Shown here: positions 50,246 to 59,905 of the stretch, one piece after another | How positions within the stretch are numbered: position 1 is the stretch's first letter | How the letters are laid out: each line of letters begins with the position of its first letter | NCBI RefSeq assembly: GCF_000814675.1 | Contig: NZ_JWIG01000009.1 | Coordinates: forward strand, 97,161 to 161,160 | Source: Pseudoalteromonas distincta | Lineage (GTDB): Bacteria; Pseudomonadota; Gammaproteobacteria; Enterobacterales; Alteromonadaceae | Reading direction: 5' to 3' | Length of the DNA: 64,000 bases | The notes under the pieces: generated by a model | Seen by the model: the letters and a program-made list of their open reading frames with translations, nothing else | The model's database searches: none | Told to the model about the DNA's origin: nothing | Translations under genes and position numbers: made by a program

Positions 50246-53200
50246 ATGCCAAAACGTACCGACATAAAAAGCATTCTTATCTTAGGCGCAGGCCCAATTG
50301 TAATTGGTCAAGCTTGTGAATTTGACTACTCTGGTGCTCAAGCGTGTAAAGCACTTAGAGAAGAAGGCTATAGAGTTATATTAGTTAACTCAAACCCTGC
50401 AACTATCATGACCGATCCTGAAATGGCCGATGCTACCTACATCGAACCAATTCACTGGGAAGTGGTAGAAAAAATTATTGAAAAAGAAAAGCCAGATGCA
50501 GTATTGCCTACAATGGGTGGTCAAACAGCATTAAACTGTGCACTTGATTTAGACAAGCATGGTGTATTGGCTAAGCATGGCGTTGAGCTAATTGGCGCAA
50601 CGGCCGATGCAATCGACAAAGCAGAAAACCGTGAACGCTTTGACGTAGCAATGAAAAACATTGGCCTTGAATGTCCTCGTGCTGAAATTGCTCACTCAAT
50701 GGAAGAAGCTAAAGATACAATGAGCCGAATTGGCTTACCATGTATCATTCGTCCTTCTTTCACCATGGGTGGCACCGGTGGCGGTGTTGCTTACAACATG
50801 GAAGAGTTTGAAGAAATTTGTGAACGTGGTTTAGACTTATCGCCAACAAACGAATTATTGATTGATGAATCACTGATTGGTTGGAAAGAGTACGAAACAG
50901 AAGTTGTACGTGATAAAAACGATAACTGTATTATTGTTTGTACCATTGAAAACTTTGACCCTATGGGTGTTCACACTGGCGATTCAATCACCGTTGCACC
51001 AGCGCAAACGCTAACCGACAAAGAATACCAAATTATGCGTAACGCCTCTATGGCGGTATTACGTGAAATTGGTGTAGAAACTGGCGGTTCTAACGTGCAG
51101 TTTGGTATTAATCCTGAAGATGGCCGTATGGTTATCATTGAGATGAACCCACGTGTATCACGTTCATCTGCACTTGCATCAAAAGCAACGGGTTTCCCAA
51201 TTGCTAAAATTGCTGCAAAGCTAGCAGTCGGTTATACGCTTGACGAGCTTCAAAACGATATTACTGGCGGTAAAACTCCAGCATCTTTTGAGCCTTCAAT
51301 CGATTACGTTGTAACAAAAATTCCTCGCTTTAACTTTGAAAAATTTGCCGGTGCTAACGACCGCTTAACTACGCAAATGAAATCAGTTGGCGAAGTAATG
51401 GCGATTGGTCGTAACCAACAAGAATCATTACACAAAGCATTACGTGGTCTTGAAGTGGGCGCAACAGGTTTTAACCCAATAGTTGCACTTGATGACCCTA
51501 AAGCGAAAGAAAAAATCATCCGCGAATTACGCGAGCCAGGTGCTGAGCGTATCTGGTACATTGCCGATGCAATGCGCCATGGTATGAGCGTTGATGATGT
51601 TTATGAGCTGACTAAAGTTAATCGCTGGTTCTTAGTACAAATAGAAGATATTTTAAAAGACGAAGCAAAAATTGGTGAAGTAGGTATGGCTGGTTTAAAT
51701 GCCGACTTCCTACGTAAACTTAAACGCAAAGGTTTCGCAGACCCACGTATAGCTGAAATTGCTGGTGTATCTGAAGCTGAAATTCGTAAAAAACGTCACC
51801 TATTAAACATCGTGCCAGTATACAAACGTGTTGATACGTGCGCTGCAGAATTTAGCTCAGACACAGCTTACATGTACTCATCTTACGATGAAGAGTGTGA
51901 AGCAAACCCAACAGATAAAGACAAAATCATGGTTATTGGTGGCGGTCCTAACCGTATCGGCCAAGGTATTGAATTTGATTACTGTTGTGTACATGCCTCG
52001 CTTGCGCTTCGCGAAGACGGCTATGAAACCATTATGGTTAACTGTAACCCTGAAACGGTTTCTACCGATTACGATACATCTGATAGACTATACTTTGAGC
52101 CAATTACACTTGAAGACGTACTCGAAATCGTACGTGTTGAAAAGCCAAAAGGCGTTATTGTGCAGTACGGTGGTCAAACACCACTTAAATTAGCACGTGA
52201 GCTTGAAGCGAATGGCGTGCCAGTAATTGGTACTTCACCTGATGCGATTGACCGTGCAGAAGACCGCGAACGTTTCCAACAACTTGTAGAGCGTTTAAAT
52301 TTACTTCAGCCAGAAAATGCAACAGTAACTTCAACTGAAGAAGCACTACTTAAATCAGTCGAAATTGGTTTTCCACTCGTTGTACGTCCGTCGTATGTAC
52401 TAGGTGGTCGTGCAATGGAAATTGTATACGATGAAGACGATTTACGTCGCTACATGACCGAAGCTGTATCTGCATCAAACGAAGCACCTGTATTACTGGA
52501 CCGTTTCTTAGATAACGCAATTGAAGTTGACGTTGACGCAATTTGCGACGGCGAGCAAGTAATTATTGGCGGTATCATGGAGCACATTGAGCAAGCCGGT
52601 GTTCACTCTGGTGACTCAGCATGTTCATTACCAGCACATTCTTTATCGCAAGAAGTGCAAGATGTAATGCGCAAGCAAGTAACCGATATGGCGCTTGAGC
52701 TTGGTGTTGTTGGCTTAATGAATACACAGTTTGCTGTAAAAGATGGCAAAGTGTACTTAATTGAAGTCAACCCACGTGCAGCTCGTACTGTACCGTTTGT
52801 ATCAAAAGCAACCGGTGTAGCGCTTGCAAAAGTAGCTGCTCGTTGTATGGCGGGTCAGTCTTTGGCAAGCCAAGGTATCACTAAAGAAGTGATCCCTCCT
52901 TATTACAGCGTTAAAGAAGTTGTTTTACCATTTGCTAAGTTTCAGGGTGTGGATCCAATTCGTGGCCCTGAGATGCGCTCAACGGGTGAAGTGATGGGTG
53001 TTGGTGATACTTTCGCCGAAGCATTCGCAAAAGCACAATTAGGTGCAAGCAACACTTTACCACGCGGTGGTCGCGCGTTATTATCTGTTCGTAATAGCGA
53101 TAAGCCACGCATTGTTGAATTAGCCAAGATTATGACCGACTTAGGTTTTGAACTTGACGCAACGGGTGGCACGGCACAAGCTCTTGAAGAAGCTGGCATT

Positions 53201-53464
53201 GAAGTACGACGTGTAAACAAAGTATATGAAGGCCGCCCGCATATTCTTGATTATATCAAGAATAAAGAGTACAGCTATATCGTTAATACCACCGAAGGTC
53301 GCCAAGCGATCGAAGATTCGAAGGTGTTACGTCGTGGTGCATTGCAAAATAAAACCAACTATACGACAACCTTGAACGCGGCTTTTGCTAACTGTACTGC
53401 TAACAAAGCAGATGACCGTAGTAAAGTAACGTCAGTTCAAGAGCTACACCTGCGATTGAACTAA
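50246..53464 (+). CDS. carB: Carbamoyl-phosphate synthase large subunit
   Basis: 1072 residues, full length (E. coli 1073). Two homologous ATP-grasp halves: the first with [11 protein letters not shown], the second with [15 protein letters not shown]; between them the oligomerisation domain, and at the C-terminus the MGS-like allosteric domain ([15 protein letters not shown]). It makes carbamoyl phosphate for pyrimidines and arginine. It lies 16 bp after carA with a GGAG ribosome-binding site. Confidence 0.98.
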   Translation: MPKRTDIKSILILGAGPIVIGQACEFDYSGAQACKALREEGYRVILVNSNPATIMTDPEMADATYIEPIHWEVVEKIIEKEKPDAVLPTMGGQTALNCALDLDKHGVLAKHGVELIGATADAIDKAENRERFDVAMKNIGLECPRAEIAHSMEEAKDTMSRIGLPCIIRPSFTMGGTGGGVAYNMEEFEEICERGLDLSPTNELLIDESLIGWKEYETEVVRDKNDNCIIVCTIENFDPMGVHTGDSITVAPAQTLTDKEYQIMRNASMAVLREIGVETGGSNVQFGINPEDGRMVIIEMNPRVSRSSALASKATGFPIAKIAAKLAVGYTLDELQNDITGGKTPASFEPSIDYVVTKIPRFNFEKFAGANDRLTTQMKSVGEVMAIGRNQQESLHKALRGLEVGATGFNPIVALDDPKAKEKIIRELREPGAERIWYIADAMRHGMSVDDVYELTKVNRWFLVQIEDILKDEAKIGEVGMAGLNADFLRKLKRKGFADPRIAEIAGVSEAEIRKKRHLLNIVPVYKRVDTCAAEFSSDTAYMYSSYDEECEANPTDKDKIMVIGGGPNRIGQGIEFDYCCVHASLALREDGYETIMVNCNPETVSTDYDTSDRLYFEPITLEDVLEIVRVEKPKGVIVQYGGQTPLKLARELEANGVPVIGTSPDAIDRAEDRERFQQLVERLNLLQPENATVTSTEEALLKSVEIGFPLVVRPSYVLGGRAMEIVYDEDDLRRYMTEAVSASNEAPVLLDRFLDNAIEVDVDAICDGEQVIIGGIMEHIEQAGVHSGDSACSLPAHSLSQEVQDVMRKQVTDMALELGVVGLMNTQFAVKDGKVYLIEVNPRAARTVPFVSKATGVALAKVAARCMAGQSLASQGITKEVIPPYYSVKEVVLPFAKFQGVDPIRGPEMRSTGEVMGVGDTFAEAFAKAQLGASNTLPRGGRALLSVRNSDKPRIVELAKIMTDLGFELDATGGTAQALEEAGIEVRRVNKVYEGRPHILDYIKNKEYSYIVNTTEGRQAIEDSKVLRRGALQNKTNYTTTLNAAFANCTANKADDRSKVTSVQELHLRLN

Positions 53465-53473
53465 GGAAATGTG

Positions 53474-53495
53474 CCAAGGCCAACTAGGGCCTTGG
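53474..53495 (+). other. Hairpin in the carB-greA gap
   Basis: CCAAGGCC and GGCCTTGG pair perfectly around six bases, immediately after carB and 18 bp before greA. No T-run follows, so it is not a classic terminator. It may partly limit read-through, or be a processing site or regulatory structure in the greA leader. Confidence 0.55.
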
Positions 53496-53512
53496 TGTTA
53501 AGTGAGAAAAGT

Positions 53513-53989
53513 ATGCAATCAATTCCGATGACAGTTCGTGGCGCAGATTTACTGCGCAAAGAGCTTAACGAATTAAAAACAGTTACCCGTCCAAAAATTA
53601 TCGCCGACATTGCTGTTGCGCGTGAACACGGTGACTTAAAAGAAAACGCTGAGTACCACGCTGCACGTGAGCAACAGGGTTTTTGTGAAGGTCGTATTCA
53701 AGAAATTGAAGCTAAACTTTCAAATGTTCAGATAATCGACGTAACTAAAATGCCAAATACGGGCAAAGTTATTTTTGGTACCACAGTAACTATAGTAAAT
53801 GTAGATACGGATGCTGAAGTAAAATATCGTATTGTAGGCGATGATGAAGCAGATATTAAAAACAACTTAATTTCTGTTAATTCACCGATTGCACGTGGCT
53901 TAATTGGTAAACAAGTAGACGATGCAGTGTCTATCCAAACGCCAAAAGGTATCGTTGAGTACGAAATCATTGAAGTTGAGTATCTTTAA
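53513..53989 (+). CDS. greA: Transcription elongation factor GreA
   Basis: 158 residues from the ATG at 53513 ([18 protein letters not shown]), exactly the family length; the longer frame from a GTG at 53471 includes the hairpin. The N-terminal coiled coil bears the acidic tip ([20 protein letters not shown]) that enters the RNA polymerase secondary channel and stimulates RNA cleavage in stalled complexes. The C-terminal globular domain follows. carAB-greA is a familiar arrangement. Confidence 0.97.
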   Translation: MQSIPMTVRGADLLRKELNELKTVTRPKIIADIAVAREHGDLKENAEYHAAREQQGFCEGRIQEIEAKLSNVQIIDVTKMPNTGKVIFGTTVTIVNVDTDAEVKYRIVGDDEADIKNNLISVNSPIARGLIGKQVDDAVSIQTPKGIVEYEIIEVEYL

Positions 53990-54016
53990 CGCATAACTCA
54001 CTTTAACGTTTTAAAT

Positions 54017-54046
54017 AAAAACCGATGTATTTACATCGGTTTTTTT
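54017..54046 (+). terminator. Terminator after greA
   Basis: AAAAACCGATGT pairs with ACATCGGTTTTT around ATTT and is followed by more Ts. Confidence 0.92.
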
Positions 54047-54147
54047 ATGCCTTAAATAAATCACTATACTGATAAGGGTGTTCATATTGCATAAAGAGTG
54101 AGCATGATGATATAGGTACATAATCACTTCATTAAAAGGAACACTCA

Positions 54148-55206
54148 ATGGCTAATATACTTTACCCAGCGCCTTTAAAAGTAGGCTCTAAAATTGCTAT
54201 TTGCTCGCTTTCATCTGGGCTAAAAGAAAAGTATCACGGACGATTAGATATTGTTATAAATGGACTAAAACAACGAGGGTATAATGTTGTTGAAGGCGAG
54301 TTTTTACGTCAAAACAAACCACGTGAACAGCTTAATGCTAAAGCGCATGCTAAGCAGCTAATGGGTTTTTTATTAGATGATGAAATAGATGCGATTATGC
54401 CGCCAATGGGTGGTGAGCTGGCAATGGAAATACTGCCACTACTTGATTTTAACGCCATTAAAGAAGCAAAGCCTAAGTGGTTAGTTGGTTTTTCTGATGT
54501 GAGTACTATTGCATGTGCACTCACTGCTAAGTGCCAATGGGCAACCCTACACAGCGCCAATCTTATGCAGTTACACCCAGATGAAAAAAATCCGTATAGC
54601 TTACAAATATTTGAAACTCTGACCTACGAAGCCGGTAGTAAATTTGAGCAAGGTCCTTCTTCTTTATACCAAAAAAATAAGCCTAATTACGCGAAAAACC
54701 CGAACGAATTACTCAGCCCGAGTGAGCCCACAAACTGGCAATGTTTAAACTACACAGATAAACGTACCATAGAAATGTCTGGTCGGTTATTTGGTGGGTG
54801 TTTAGATACCGTAGGTTTATTGCTCGACTCGCCATTTTTAGCGCTGCATGAGTTTAAAAAGGACAGTGCGCCCGAAGGGCTTATTTTATACCTCGAAAAC
54901 TCAGAACTTACACCAACAACCGTTGCACGATTTTTACTGTCATTAAAATTAGCCGGTATATTCGATGATATCAATGGCTTGGTTTTAGGGCGAAGTGAAA
55001 TAACACAAGGTCATTACGATGCCTTTGATTATCGCCATGCGTTAGATGTAGCGCTAGGTGGGTGTTTATTTCCTGTAATTTTTGATGCCGATATAGGGCA
55101 CGTTCAACCTAACTTAAATTTGGTCAATGGTGCTACCTGTACGCTAGTTGCTGATATAAACGAAGGTATAGTAGATCGCGCATCGTTAAATATTCAACTT
55201 TCGTAG
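54148..55206 (+). CDS. S66-family peptidase (LD-carboxypeptidase / MccF-like)
   Basis: 352 residues. The nucleophile lies in LVGFSDVSTI (Ser116), with MPPMGGE upstream and a C-terminal His-containing DADIGHVQPNL, fitting the Ser-Glu-His triad of S66 serine peptidases. The family splits into LD-carboxypeptidase A (muropeptide recycling) and MccF-like enzymes (cleaving microcin C-type peptide-nucleotides). Length and wording (GFSD rather than GYSD, GRLFGGCLDT) lean toward MccF-like, but the substrate is uncertain. There is no signal peptide. It is monocistronic. Confidence 0.85.
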   Translation: MANILYPAPLKVGSKIAICSLSSGLKEKYHGRLDIVINGLKQRGYNVVEGEFLRQNKPREQLNAKAHAKQLMGFLLDDEIDAIMPPMGGELAMEILPLLDFNAIKEAKPKWLVGFSDVSTIACALTAKCQWATLHSANLMQLHPDEKNPYSLQIFETLTYEAGSKFEQGPSSLYQKNKPNYAKNPNELLSPSEPTNWQCLNYTDKRTIEMSGRLFGGCLDTVGLLLDSPFLALHEFKKDSAPEGLILYLENSELTPTTVARFLLSLKLAGIFDDINGLVLGRSEITQGHYDAFDYRHALDVALGGCLFPVIFDADIGHVQPNLNLVNGATCTLVADINEGIVDRASLNIQLS

Positions 55207-55224
55207 TTTTTATTGTATTTAGTT

Positions 55225-55254
55225 TTGAAAAACAAATAAATACAAGCGTATAAT
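55225..55254 (+). promoter_or_regulatory. Promoter of the FMN riboswitch-ribB transcript
   Basis: TTGAAA, 18 bases, TATAAT. Initiation would fall near 55261, at the foot of the first hairpin. Confidence 0.7.
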
Positions 55255-55259
55255 ATGCC

Positions 55260-55285
55260 TACAGTAAGTGCTAATGCTTACTGTA
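55260..55285 (+). other. 5' hairpin preceding the riboswitch
   Basis: TACAGTAAG and CTTACTGTA pair perfectly around 8 bases, at the predicted 5' end of the mRNA and directly before the aptamer. It may protect the 5' end or aid aptamer folding. Confidence 0.5.
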
Positions 55286-55286
55286 A

Positions 55287-55450
55287 ATTCTCAGGGCGGG
55301 GTGAAATTCCCCACCGGCGGTATGTTTAATGTTTTTTATGACTTAAACGAGCCCGCGAGCGCTTTATTTAACTTATTTTAGGTTAAGTAAAGGTCAAGCA
55401 GATCTGGTGAGATGCCAGAGCCGACGGTTACAGTCCGGATGAAAGAGAAT
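55287..55450 (+). ncRNA. FMN riboswitch (RFN element)
   Basis: All conserved RFN blocks are in order: P1 strand ATTCTC, the GGGCGGGGTGAAATTCCCC block, ACCGGCGGTA, AGCCCGCGAGC, the GGTGAGATGCC block, GCCGACGGTTACAGTCCGGATG and the closing GAGAAT. An AT-rich variable arm (about 55325-55385) is inserted, as usual. It binds FMN and represses downstream ribB. The 246 bases between aptamer and ribB are unusually long for an expression platform and show no obvious strong intrinsic terminator, leaving ribosome-binding-site masking or Rho as possibilities. Confidence 0.96.
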
Positions 55451-55696
55451 ATGGCTTATTATACTAAAACCAATTTAATTAAAAACATGATCCTTGTATC
55501 GCGTTAAGTGAGCTATTTTCTTTGCGCTATAATTAGTCACTAATTTAATGTTATTGGTATAACAGTGTGCGCTGCTTTTTGCTGCGTGCTTTTTGTTATT
55601 CTATTTAAGCTATTTTGGTAGTGATCGCTTTAAATTTAAGTGATGTATTACTGATCCTTTCACAGTCCTGAATCTATTATTTTTATTTGGAATATA

Positions 55697-56353
55697 ATGA
55701 TGATTCAGTCTCTACTTACTCAATTCGGCGAAAGCCATACCCGCGTTCAAAGCGCAATCACTGCACTACAGCAAGGCCAAGGCGTACTTGTTGTTGATGA
55801 TGAAAACCGTGAAAATGAAGGCGACTTTGTTTTTTCAGCTGAGCATTTAACTACTTCTCAAATGGCCGAAATGATCCGCGAAGGCAGCGGTATTGTTTGT
55901 TTATGCATGGGGGAGGAGCGCATTAAACAGCTCGACTTACCGCAAATGGTAGCTAACAATACGAGTCAAAATAACACCGCTTATACAGTCACTATTGAAG
56001 CTAAGCATGGTGTTACAACAGGTGTGTCTGCTGCTGATAGAGTAACTACTATAAAAGCAGCGACAGCGGATAATGCAAAACCAAGTGATTTATCGCGCCC
56101 AGGGCATGTATTTGGTTTAAAGGCACAAACGGGTGGCGTATTAGTGCGTCGCGGTCATACCGAAGCATCCGTTGATTTAATGCAACTTGCCGGCTTAAAA
56201 CCATTTGGCGTAATTTGCGAGCTAACAAATCCTGATGGCTCAATGGCGCGCTTACCTGAGGTGAGTGATTATGCTAATAAACATAATATGACCGTTGTTT
56301 CTATTGAAGATTTAGTGCAATACATTCAGGCTGCACAGCGCAAAGTAAGTTAA
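55697..56353 (+). CDS. ribB: 3,4-dihydroxy-2-butanone 4-phosphate synthase
   Basis: 218 residues, stand-alone RibB (E. coli 217), without the GTP cyclohydrolase II fusion. Signature residues: [59 protein letters not shown]. It makes the four-carbon unit of riboflavin from ribulose 5-phosphate. Start may be 55697 or the adjacent ATG at 55700, which is better spaced from GGAATA. It is controlled by the FMN riboswitch upstream. Confidence 0.97.
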   Translation: MMIQSLLTQFGESHTRVQSAITALQQGQGVLVVDDENRENEGDFVFSAEHLTTSQMAEMIREGSGIVCLCMGEERIKQLDLPQMVANNTSQNNTAYTVTIEAKHGVTTGVSAADRVTTIKAATADNAKPSDLSRPGHVFGLKAQTGGVLVRRGHTEASVDLMQLAGLKPFGVICELTNPDGSMARLPEVSDYANKHNMTVVSIEDLVQYIQAAQRKVS

Positions 56354-56366
56354 ACTGCTTTAAAGC

Positions 56367-56400
56367 AAAAAAACCACTTATTTAAATAAGTGGTTTTTTA
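56367..56400. terminator. Bidirectional terminator between ribB and the nitroreductase gene
   Basis: A-run, CCACTTAT and its complement ATAAGTGG, then a T-run: a symmetrical stem between two convergent genes. Confidence 0.92.
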
Positions 56401-56433
56401 ATATTGTTATCATTTAAGTTTATAACGTATTAC

Positions 56434-57090
56434 TTATAAAACCTGAATAACTTGCTCTTTTGCTAAGCGAGATTTAGGTAATTTAGCATTATAATCTTCA
56501 GCGCTATCATGATAGCCAAGTACTAATGCCACGTCGCATACGTAACCATCAAGTTCTTTTTCAAAGACTTCGCCAATCAGCTCGGCATCTACGCCTTCCA
56601 TTGGGGTTGAATCAATGCCTAAACGTGCAGCGGCATGCATAGTGTTACCCAGTGCAATGTAAGTTTGTGCTTTAGTCCACTCTTCATTAACGCCTTGCTC
56701 ATCAGTATTCATATCAACAAACGCATAAGCACCAAAAGCTTGTTCGCGATTTTCTGCTTTAGTACGGCCATTTTTAATATCTGCATCAATAACTTGTGCG
56801 TAGTCATCGCGGGTATATTTAGGATTGTGAGCGAATAATATTATATGCGAAGCTGTTTTAATATGTGGCTGGTTAAACGCAAATTTATTAGCAAATGTAC
56901 TATGCATACGCTCTTTAGCTTCATCTGATTCAATTACGATGAATTTCCAAAGCTGCGAGTTAATAGATGATGGAGATAGGCGCATAGCTTCGTAAATAAC
57001 GGCTAAATCGTCTTGAGATACACGTTTCGTTGCATCGTAACGTTTTGCTGTGTAACGCTTTTCTAAGTCATTAATAATAGGGTGAGCCAT
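56434..57090 (-). CDS. NfsB-like oxygen-insensitive nitroreductase
   Basis: 218 residues from the ATG at 57090 (MAHPIIND; GGAGAAAC ribosome-binding site); E. coli NfsB has 217. FMN-binding features: YTAKRYD, LRLSPSSINSQLWKFIVI, and the C-terminal DVALVLGYHDS..KSRL. It reduces nitroaromatics and quinones with NAD(P)H. The 350-bp region upstream carries the same 19-bp operator-like sequence and conserved promoter block as the quinone-oxidoreductase gene, suggesting shared control by the LysR regulator at 58612. Confidence 0.9.
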   Translation of the reverse strand: MAHPIINDLEKRYTAKRYDATKRVSQDDLAVIYEAMRLSPSSINSQLWKFIVIESDEAKERMHSTFANKFAFNQPHIKTASHIILFAHNPKYTRDDYAQVIDADIKNGRTKAENREQAFGAYAFVDMNTDEQGVNEEWTKAQTYIALGNTMHAAARLGIDSTPMEGVDAELIGEVFEKELDGYVCDVALVLGYHDSAEDYNAKLPKSRLAKEQVIQVL

Positions 57091-57306
57091 TAGTTTCTCC
57101 ATTGAGTAGGTGTTTTACCAGTATTTACTATGTTGAGTCAGTTTTAGTAAAAACAAACCCTTTTAAAAATTTATTACAAAAATAATATCGTGTTTTTAAA
57201 TCACTCTACTTATTTAATTCAATTGATATCTACGTAAAGTAAGGCCTATCAATATAGCTAGGTACGGATAGTAGTGGGTTATTACAATATGATAAACAGG
57301 TATATG

Positions 57307-57325
57307 GTTGAATCATTATCAAATA
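57307..57325 (-). promoter_or_regulatory. LysR-type operator copy A (upstream of the nitroreductase gene)
   Basis: GTTGAATCATTATCAAATA, identical over 19 bases to 58581-58599. It contains the TTGA-N7-TCAA dyad and a T-N11-A core. A GATAAAC block lies 9 bases away at 57291-57297 exactly as in the other copy. The gap 57103-57452 holds this site and a hairpin at 57389-57415, and nothing else. Confidence 0.75.
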
Positions 57326-57388
57326 TTATTAGGTAATAGTTTCTTTAATAAATATAAATACAGCCATAGCCACCCCGAAATATTGGCT

Positions 57389-57415
57389 GAAGACACCAAT
57401 TACATTGGTGCCTTC
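57389..57415 (-). terminator. Hairpin after the quinone-oxidoreductase gene
   Basis: GAAG-a-CACCAAT and ATTGGTG-c-CTTC pair around TAC, about 38 bp past the stop on the minus strand. There is no solid T-run, so confidence is low to moderate. Confidence 0.45.
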
Positions 57416-57452
57416 AATTAATTCAGGCAGCGCGTATTTAGTATTTATGGAA

Positions 57453-58478
57453 TTAAAAACCTTCCAACACTATTTTGCCAATAGAGCGACCTTCTTCAAG
57501 TTCTGCGTGTGCAATACGCAGGTTAGCCGCATTTATAATGCCTAAATTTTTACCAATCGTTGTTTGAATATGGCCCTGATCAATTAACTCAGCAACATGA
57601 TTTAGTAACTTGCTTTGCTCAATTAAATCTTTGGCATTAAACATTGAGCGGGCAAACATAAATTCCCAATGTAGCGATAAGCTCTTCATTTTTAATTTAC
57701 TCACATCTAATGACTCAGGATCGTCAATCATTGCAATTTTACCAAATGGTGCAAGTACCTCCGTATACGCTTCAAAGTAAGTATCAGTACTGTGCAGACT
57801 TGCTACATGTGTTACCGATCCAATGTTTAATGCATCAATTTGAGCGGGTAATGGTTTTGTATGATCAACAACATAATCTGCGCCTAGTTTTTTAACCCAT
57901 GCTTGTGAGCTTTCACGCGATGCAGTGGCAATCACAGTTGCGCCAGTAATCGCTTTAGCAAGCTGGATAAAAATAGAACCAACGCCGCCTGCGGCACCTG
58001 TTACTAAAATAACTTCGTCTGATTTTGTTGTTGAATCAGCTGCTTGTTTTACAATGTTTAAATGCTCAAATAATAATTCGTACGCTGTTATTGCAGTAAG
58101 GGGTAATGCAGCAGCTTCAGCATCGTTTAAGCTTTGTGGTTTGAACCCTACAATGCGCTCATCCACTAATTGAAATTCTGCATTACTACCTGGGCGGGTA
58201 ATATCACCTGCGTAGTAAACAGCATCGCCCGGTTTAAATGCCGTTACAGCATCGCCGATGGCAACCACTTCACCAACGGCATCCCAACCAATAACTTTTA
58301 CTTCACCATCAGCAGGGGGCATAGATGCACGCACTTTGTAATCTGCTGGATTAACTGCAATAGCTTTAACTTTAATTAATAAATCACGACCTGTTGCAAC
58401 TGGCTGTGGTAATTCAACATCAATTAACGATTCAGGATTAGAAACAGGAAGAGGTTTTTTATAACCAATGGCTTTCAT
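57453..58478 (-). CDS. Zinc-type alcohol dehydrogenase / NADPH:quinone oxidoreductase family protein
   Basis: 341 residues from the ATG at 58478 (MKAIGYKKPLPV). MDR superfamily: GroES-like N-terminal domain (AVNPADYKVR, GWDAVGEVVAIGDAV) and a Rossmann domain with VTGAAGGVGSIFIQLAK. Catalytic zinc cysteines are lacking, which fits quinone reductase-type members despite the usual 'zinc-binding' label. It probably reduces quinones or enones with NADPH. It is divergent from the LysR gene across 133 bp carrying operator copy B. Confidence 0.9.
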   Translation of the reverse strand: MKAIGYKKPLPVSNPESLIDVELPQPVATGRDLLIKVKAIAVNPADYKVRASMPPADGEVKVIGWDAVGEVVAIGDAVTAFKPGDAVYYAGDITRPGSNAEFQLVDERIVGFKPQSLNDAEAAALPLTAITAYELLFEHLNIVKQAADSTTKSDEVILVTGAAGGVGSIFIQLAKAITGATVIATASRESSQAWVKKLGADYVVDHTKPLPAQIDALNIGSVTHVASLHSTDTYFEAYTEVLAPFGKIAMIDDPESLDVSKLKMKSLSLHWEFMFARSMFNAKDLIEQSKLLNHVAELIDQGHIQTTIGKNLGIINAANLRIAHAELEEGRSIGKIVLEGF

Positions 58479-58580
58479 AATAAGTGTCCTAATTTGTTTA
58501 CATATAAGGTGCAAGCCATGCTTTGGCTAGCTGATGGATATATAGTAGACCTTGCTTTAATATAGATAAACCGCATAATT

Positions 58581-58599
58581 GTTGAATCATTATCAAATA
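58581..58599 (-). promoter_or_regulatory. LysR-type operator copy B (between the oxidoreductase and lysR genes)
   Basis: The same 19-bp sequence as 57307-57325, 12 bp before the LysR start and 103 bp before the oxidoreductase start. GATAAAC at 58565-58571 is again 9 bases away. On the minus strand TTCAAC and, after 16 bases, TATATT could be the -35 and -10 of the oxidoreductase gene, so the operator overlaps its -35. Confidence 0.78.
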
Positions 58600-58611
58600 A
58601 AAATAGATAAT

Positions 58612-59547
58612 ATGAACATAGAAGATTTAAAACTTATTTTAAAAGTAGCTGAGTTTAGAAGTATTACGCTCGCAGCTGCTAAGTTAGATATGCGTACAGC
58701 CACAGCAAGCGCTGCTATTAAACGTGTTGAGGCAGCCCTTGGCAGTGAGCTATTTGTTCGTACAACACGTCATTTAAGGTTATCGGCTGCTGGGGAGCGC
58801 TACATACCACAATGTGAGCAGGCTTTAGCTGTACTTGAGCTTGCAAAGCAAAATCTAAAAGGTGAACACGACGAAATAGAAGGCGAGCTGCGTGTTGCCC
58901 TTTCATCTGACTTAGGCCGTAACTTAGTGATCCCATGGATTGATGAACTCATGGACACTTATCCAAAGCTAAGTTTAAGAACGCATATAAGTGATAGTAA
59001 TATCGACTTTTACCGTGACTCAGTTGATATAGCGCTTCGTTATGGCTCACCTAATGATGCTAGCGTTTATGGATTCAAAATTTGTAACGTACCGCGCTTG
59101 TTATGTGCAACTGACGAATATCTCTTACAAAACGGGGCTCCCATGCATCCCGATGATTTAGCGTCGCATCAAGGTTTGTTTTATCAGTTGCAGGATATTA
59201 TAAATAATACGTGGGAATTCACCGATGGTGAGTCAAAATATAAAGTTAAAATGAATGGCAGGCGCGCCTCAAACGATGGCGATTTAGTAAGGCGCTGGTG
59301 CGTTGCGGGTAAAGGCTTGGCTGTAAAATCAGCCCTTGATATAGCCGATGATTTACTCAATGACAGGGTGGTTACTGTAATGCCAAATTATCAACATGTT
59401 AATGGTGAACTTTGGCTTATTTGCCCAAGTAGGCAGTCAATAACCCCAGCGGTGCGTTTACTACGTGATGCATGCAGAGCAAAATCCCAAGCTATTTTGC
59501 AGCAGTTGGTAAATAAAGGAATTATTGATAAAAGCGTACTGAGCTAA
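58612..59547 (+). CDS. LysR-family transcriptional regulator
   Basis: 311 residues from the ATG at 58612 (MNIEDLKLILKVAEF); a frame from 58579 would read through the operator. Winged HTH in residues 1-60 (RSITLAAAKLDMRTATASAAIKRVEAALGSELFVRTTR), then the inducer-binding domain (VALSSDLGRNLVIPWIDELM). It is likely an autoregulator and activator of the divergent oxidoreductase gene and, through the copy of its operator, of the nitroreductase gene; both point to electrophile or quinone stress. Confidence 0.93.
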   Translation: MNIEDLKLILKVAEFRSITLAAAKLDMRTATASAAIKRVEAALGSELFVRTTRHLRLSAAGERYIPQCEQALAVLELAKQNLKGEHDEIEGELRVALSSDLGRNLVIPWIDELMDTYPKLSLRTHISDSNIDFYRDSVDIALRYGSPNDASVYGFKICNVPRLLCATDEYLLQNGAPMHPDDLASHQGLFYQLQDIINNTWEFTDGESKYKVKMNGRRASNDGDLVRRWCVAGKGLAVKSALDIADDLLNDRVVTVMPNYQHVNGELWLICPSRQSITPAVRLLRDACRAKSQAILQQLVNKGIIDKSVLS

Positions 59548-59560
59548 TTAAGGAAGAGTT

Positions 59561-59905
59561 ATGCAAGTTGATGATATTAGAATTTTTATTCCCTGTAAAA
59601 ATTATGAGCAATCTCAGCGCTTTTATAAAGCGCTGGGATTTAAGATTGAAGATGCCTCAAATGATTTATGCGTGTGTACTTTTGGCGAATGTACGTTTTT
59701 TTTACAGCGTTATTATAATAAAACGTTTGCTGAAAACTTAATGCTGCAACTTTGTGTGTTAAATATAGATGAAGCATATGAACTTATTAGTAACCTAAAC
59801 GGTTTTGATATCCGCTTTGAGGGTATAAAACGAGGGCGTGTTGAACTTTATGGATTGAAATTTGTTCAATCTAGGGGCGATTTAATCGCGGCGCAGGGTT
59901 TGTAA
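59561..59905 (+). CDS. VOC (glyoxalase-fold) protein, C-terminus replaced by inserted element
   Basis: 114 codons. Residues 1-91 are a vicinal-oxygen-chelate domain (DDIRIFIPCKNYEQSQRFYKALGF, CTFFLQRYY, LCVLNIDEAYELI). After Arg91 the frame enters a 266-bp inverted-repeat element (59833-60098) and ends in 23 unrelated residues. Joining 59832 to 60099 restores the frame to DPWGSVIYLWGPSGELWHVTELN and a stop at 60171, the expected C-terminus including a Glu/His strand. The gene is therefore probably damaged. It lies 13 bp after lysR, so it belonged to that transcript. Confidence 0.85.
   Translation: MQVDDIRIFIPCKNYEQSQRFYKALGFKIEDASNDLCVCTFGECTFFLQRYYNKTFAENLMLQLCVLNIDEAYELISNLNGFDIRFEGIKRGRVELYGLKFVQSRGDLIAAQGL

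Noticed and set aside
55560..55605. GC-rich repeats before ribB as a riboswitch terminator
   Set aside because: GCTGC is repeated in direct, not inverted, orientation, so it does not form a good stem.
59871..59882. CTAGGGGCGATT as the left end of the inserted element
   Set aside because: It pairs with an internal site at 59942-59953. The homology of 59833-59863 to the inverted right end places the true boundary further left, and only that boundary restores the VOC frame.
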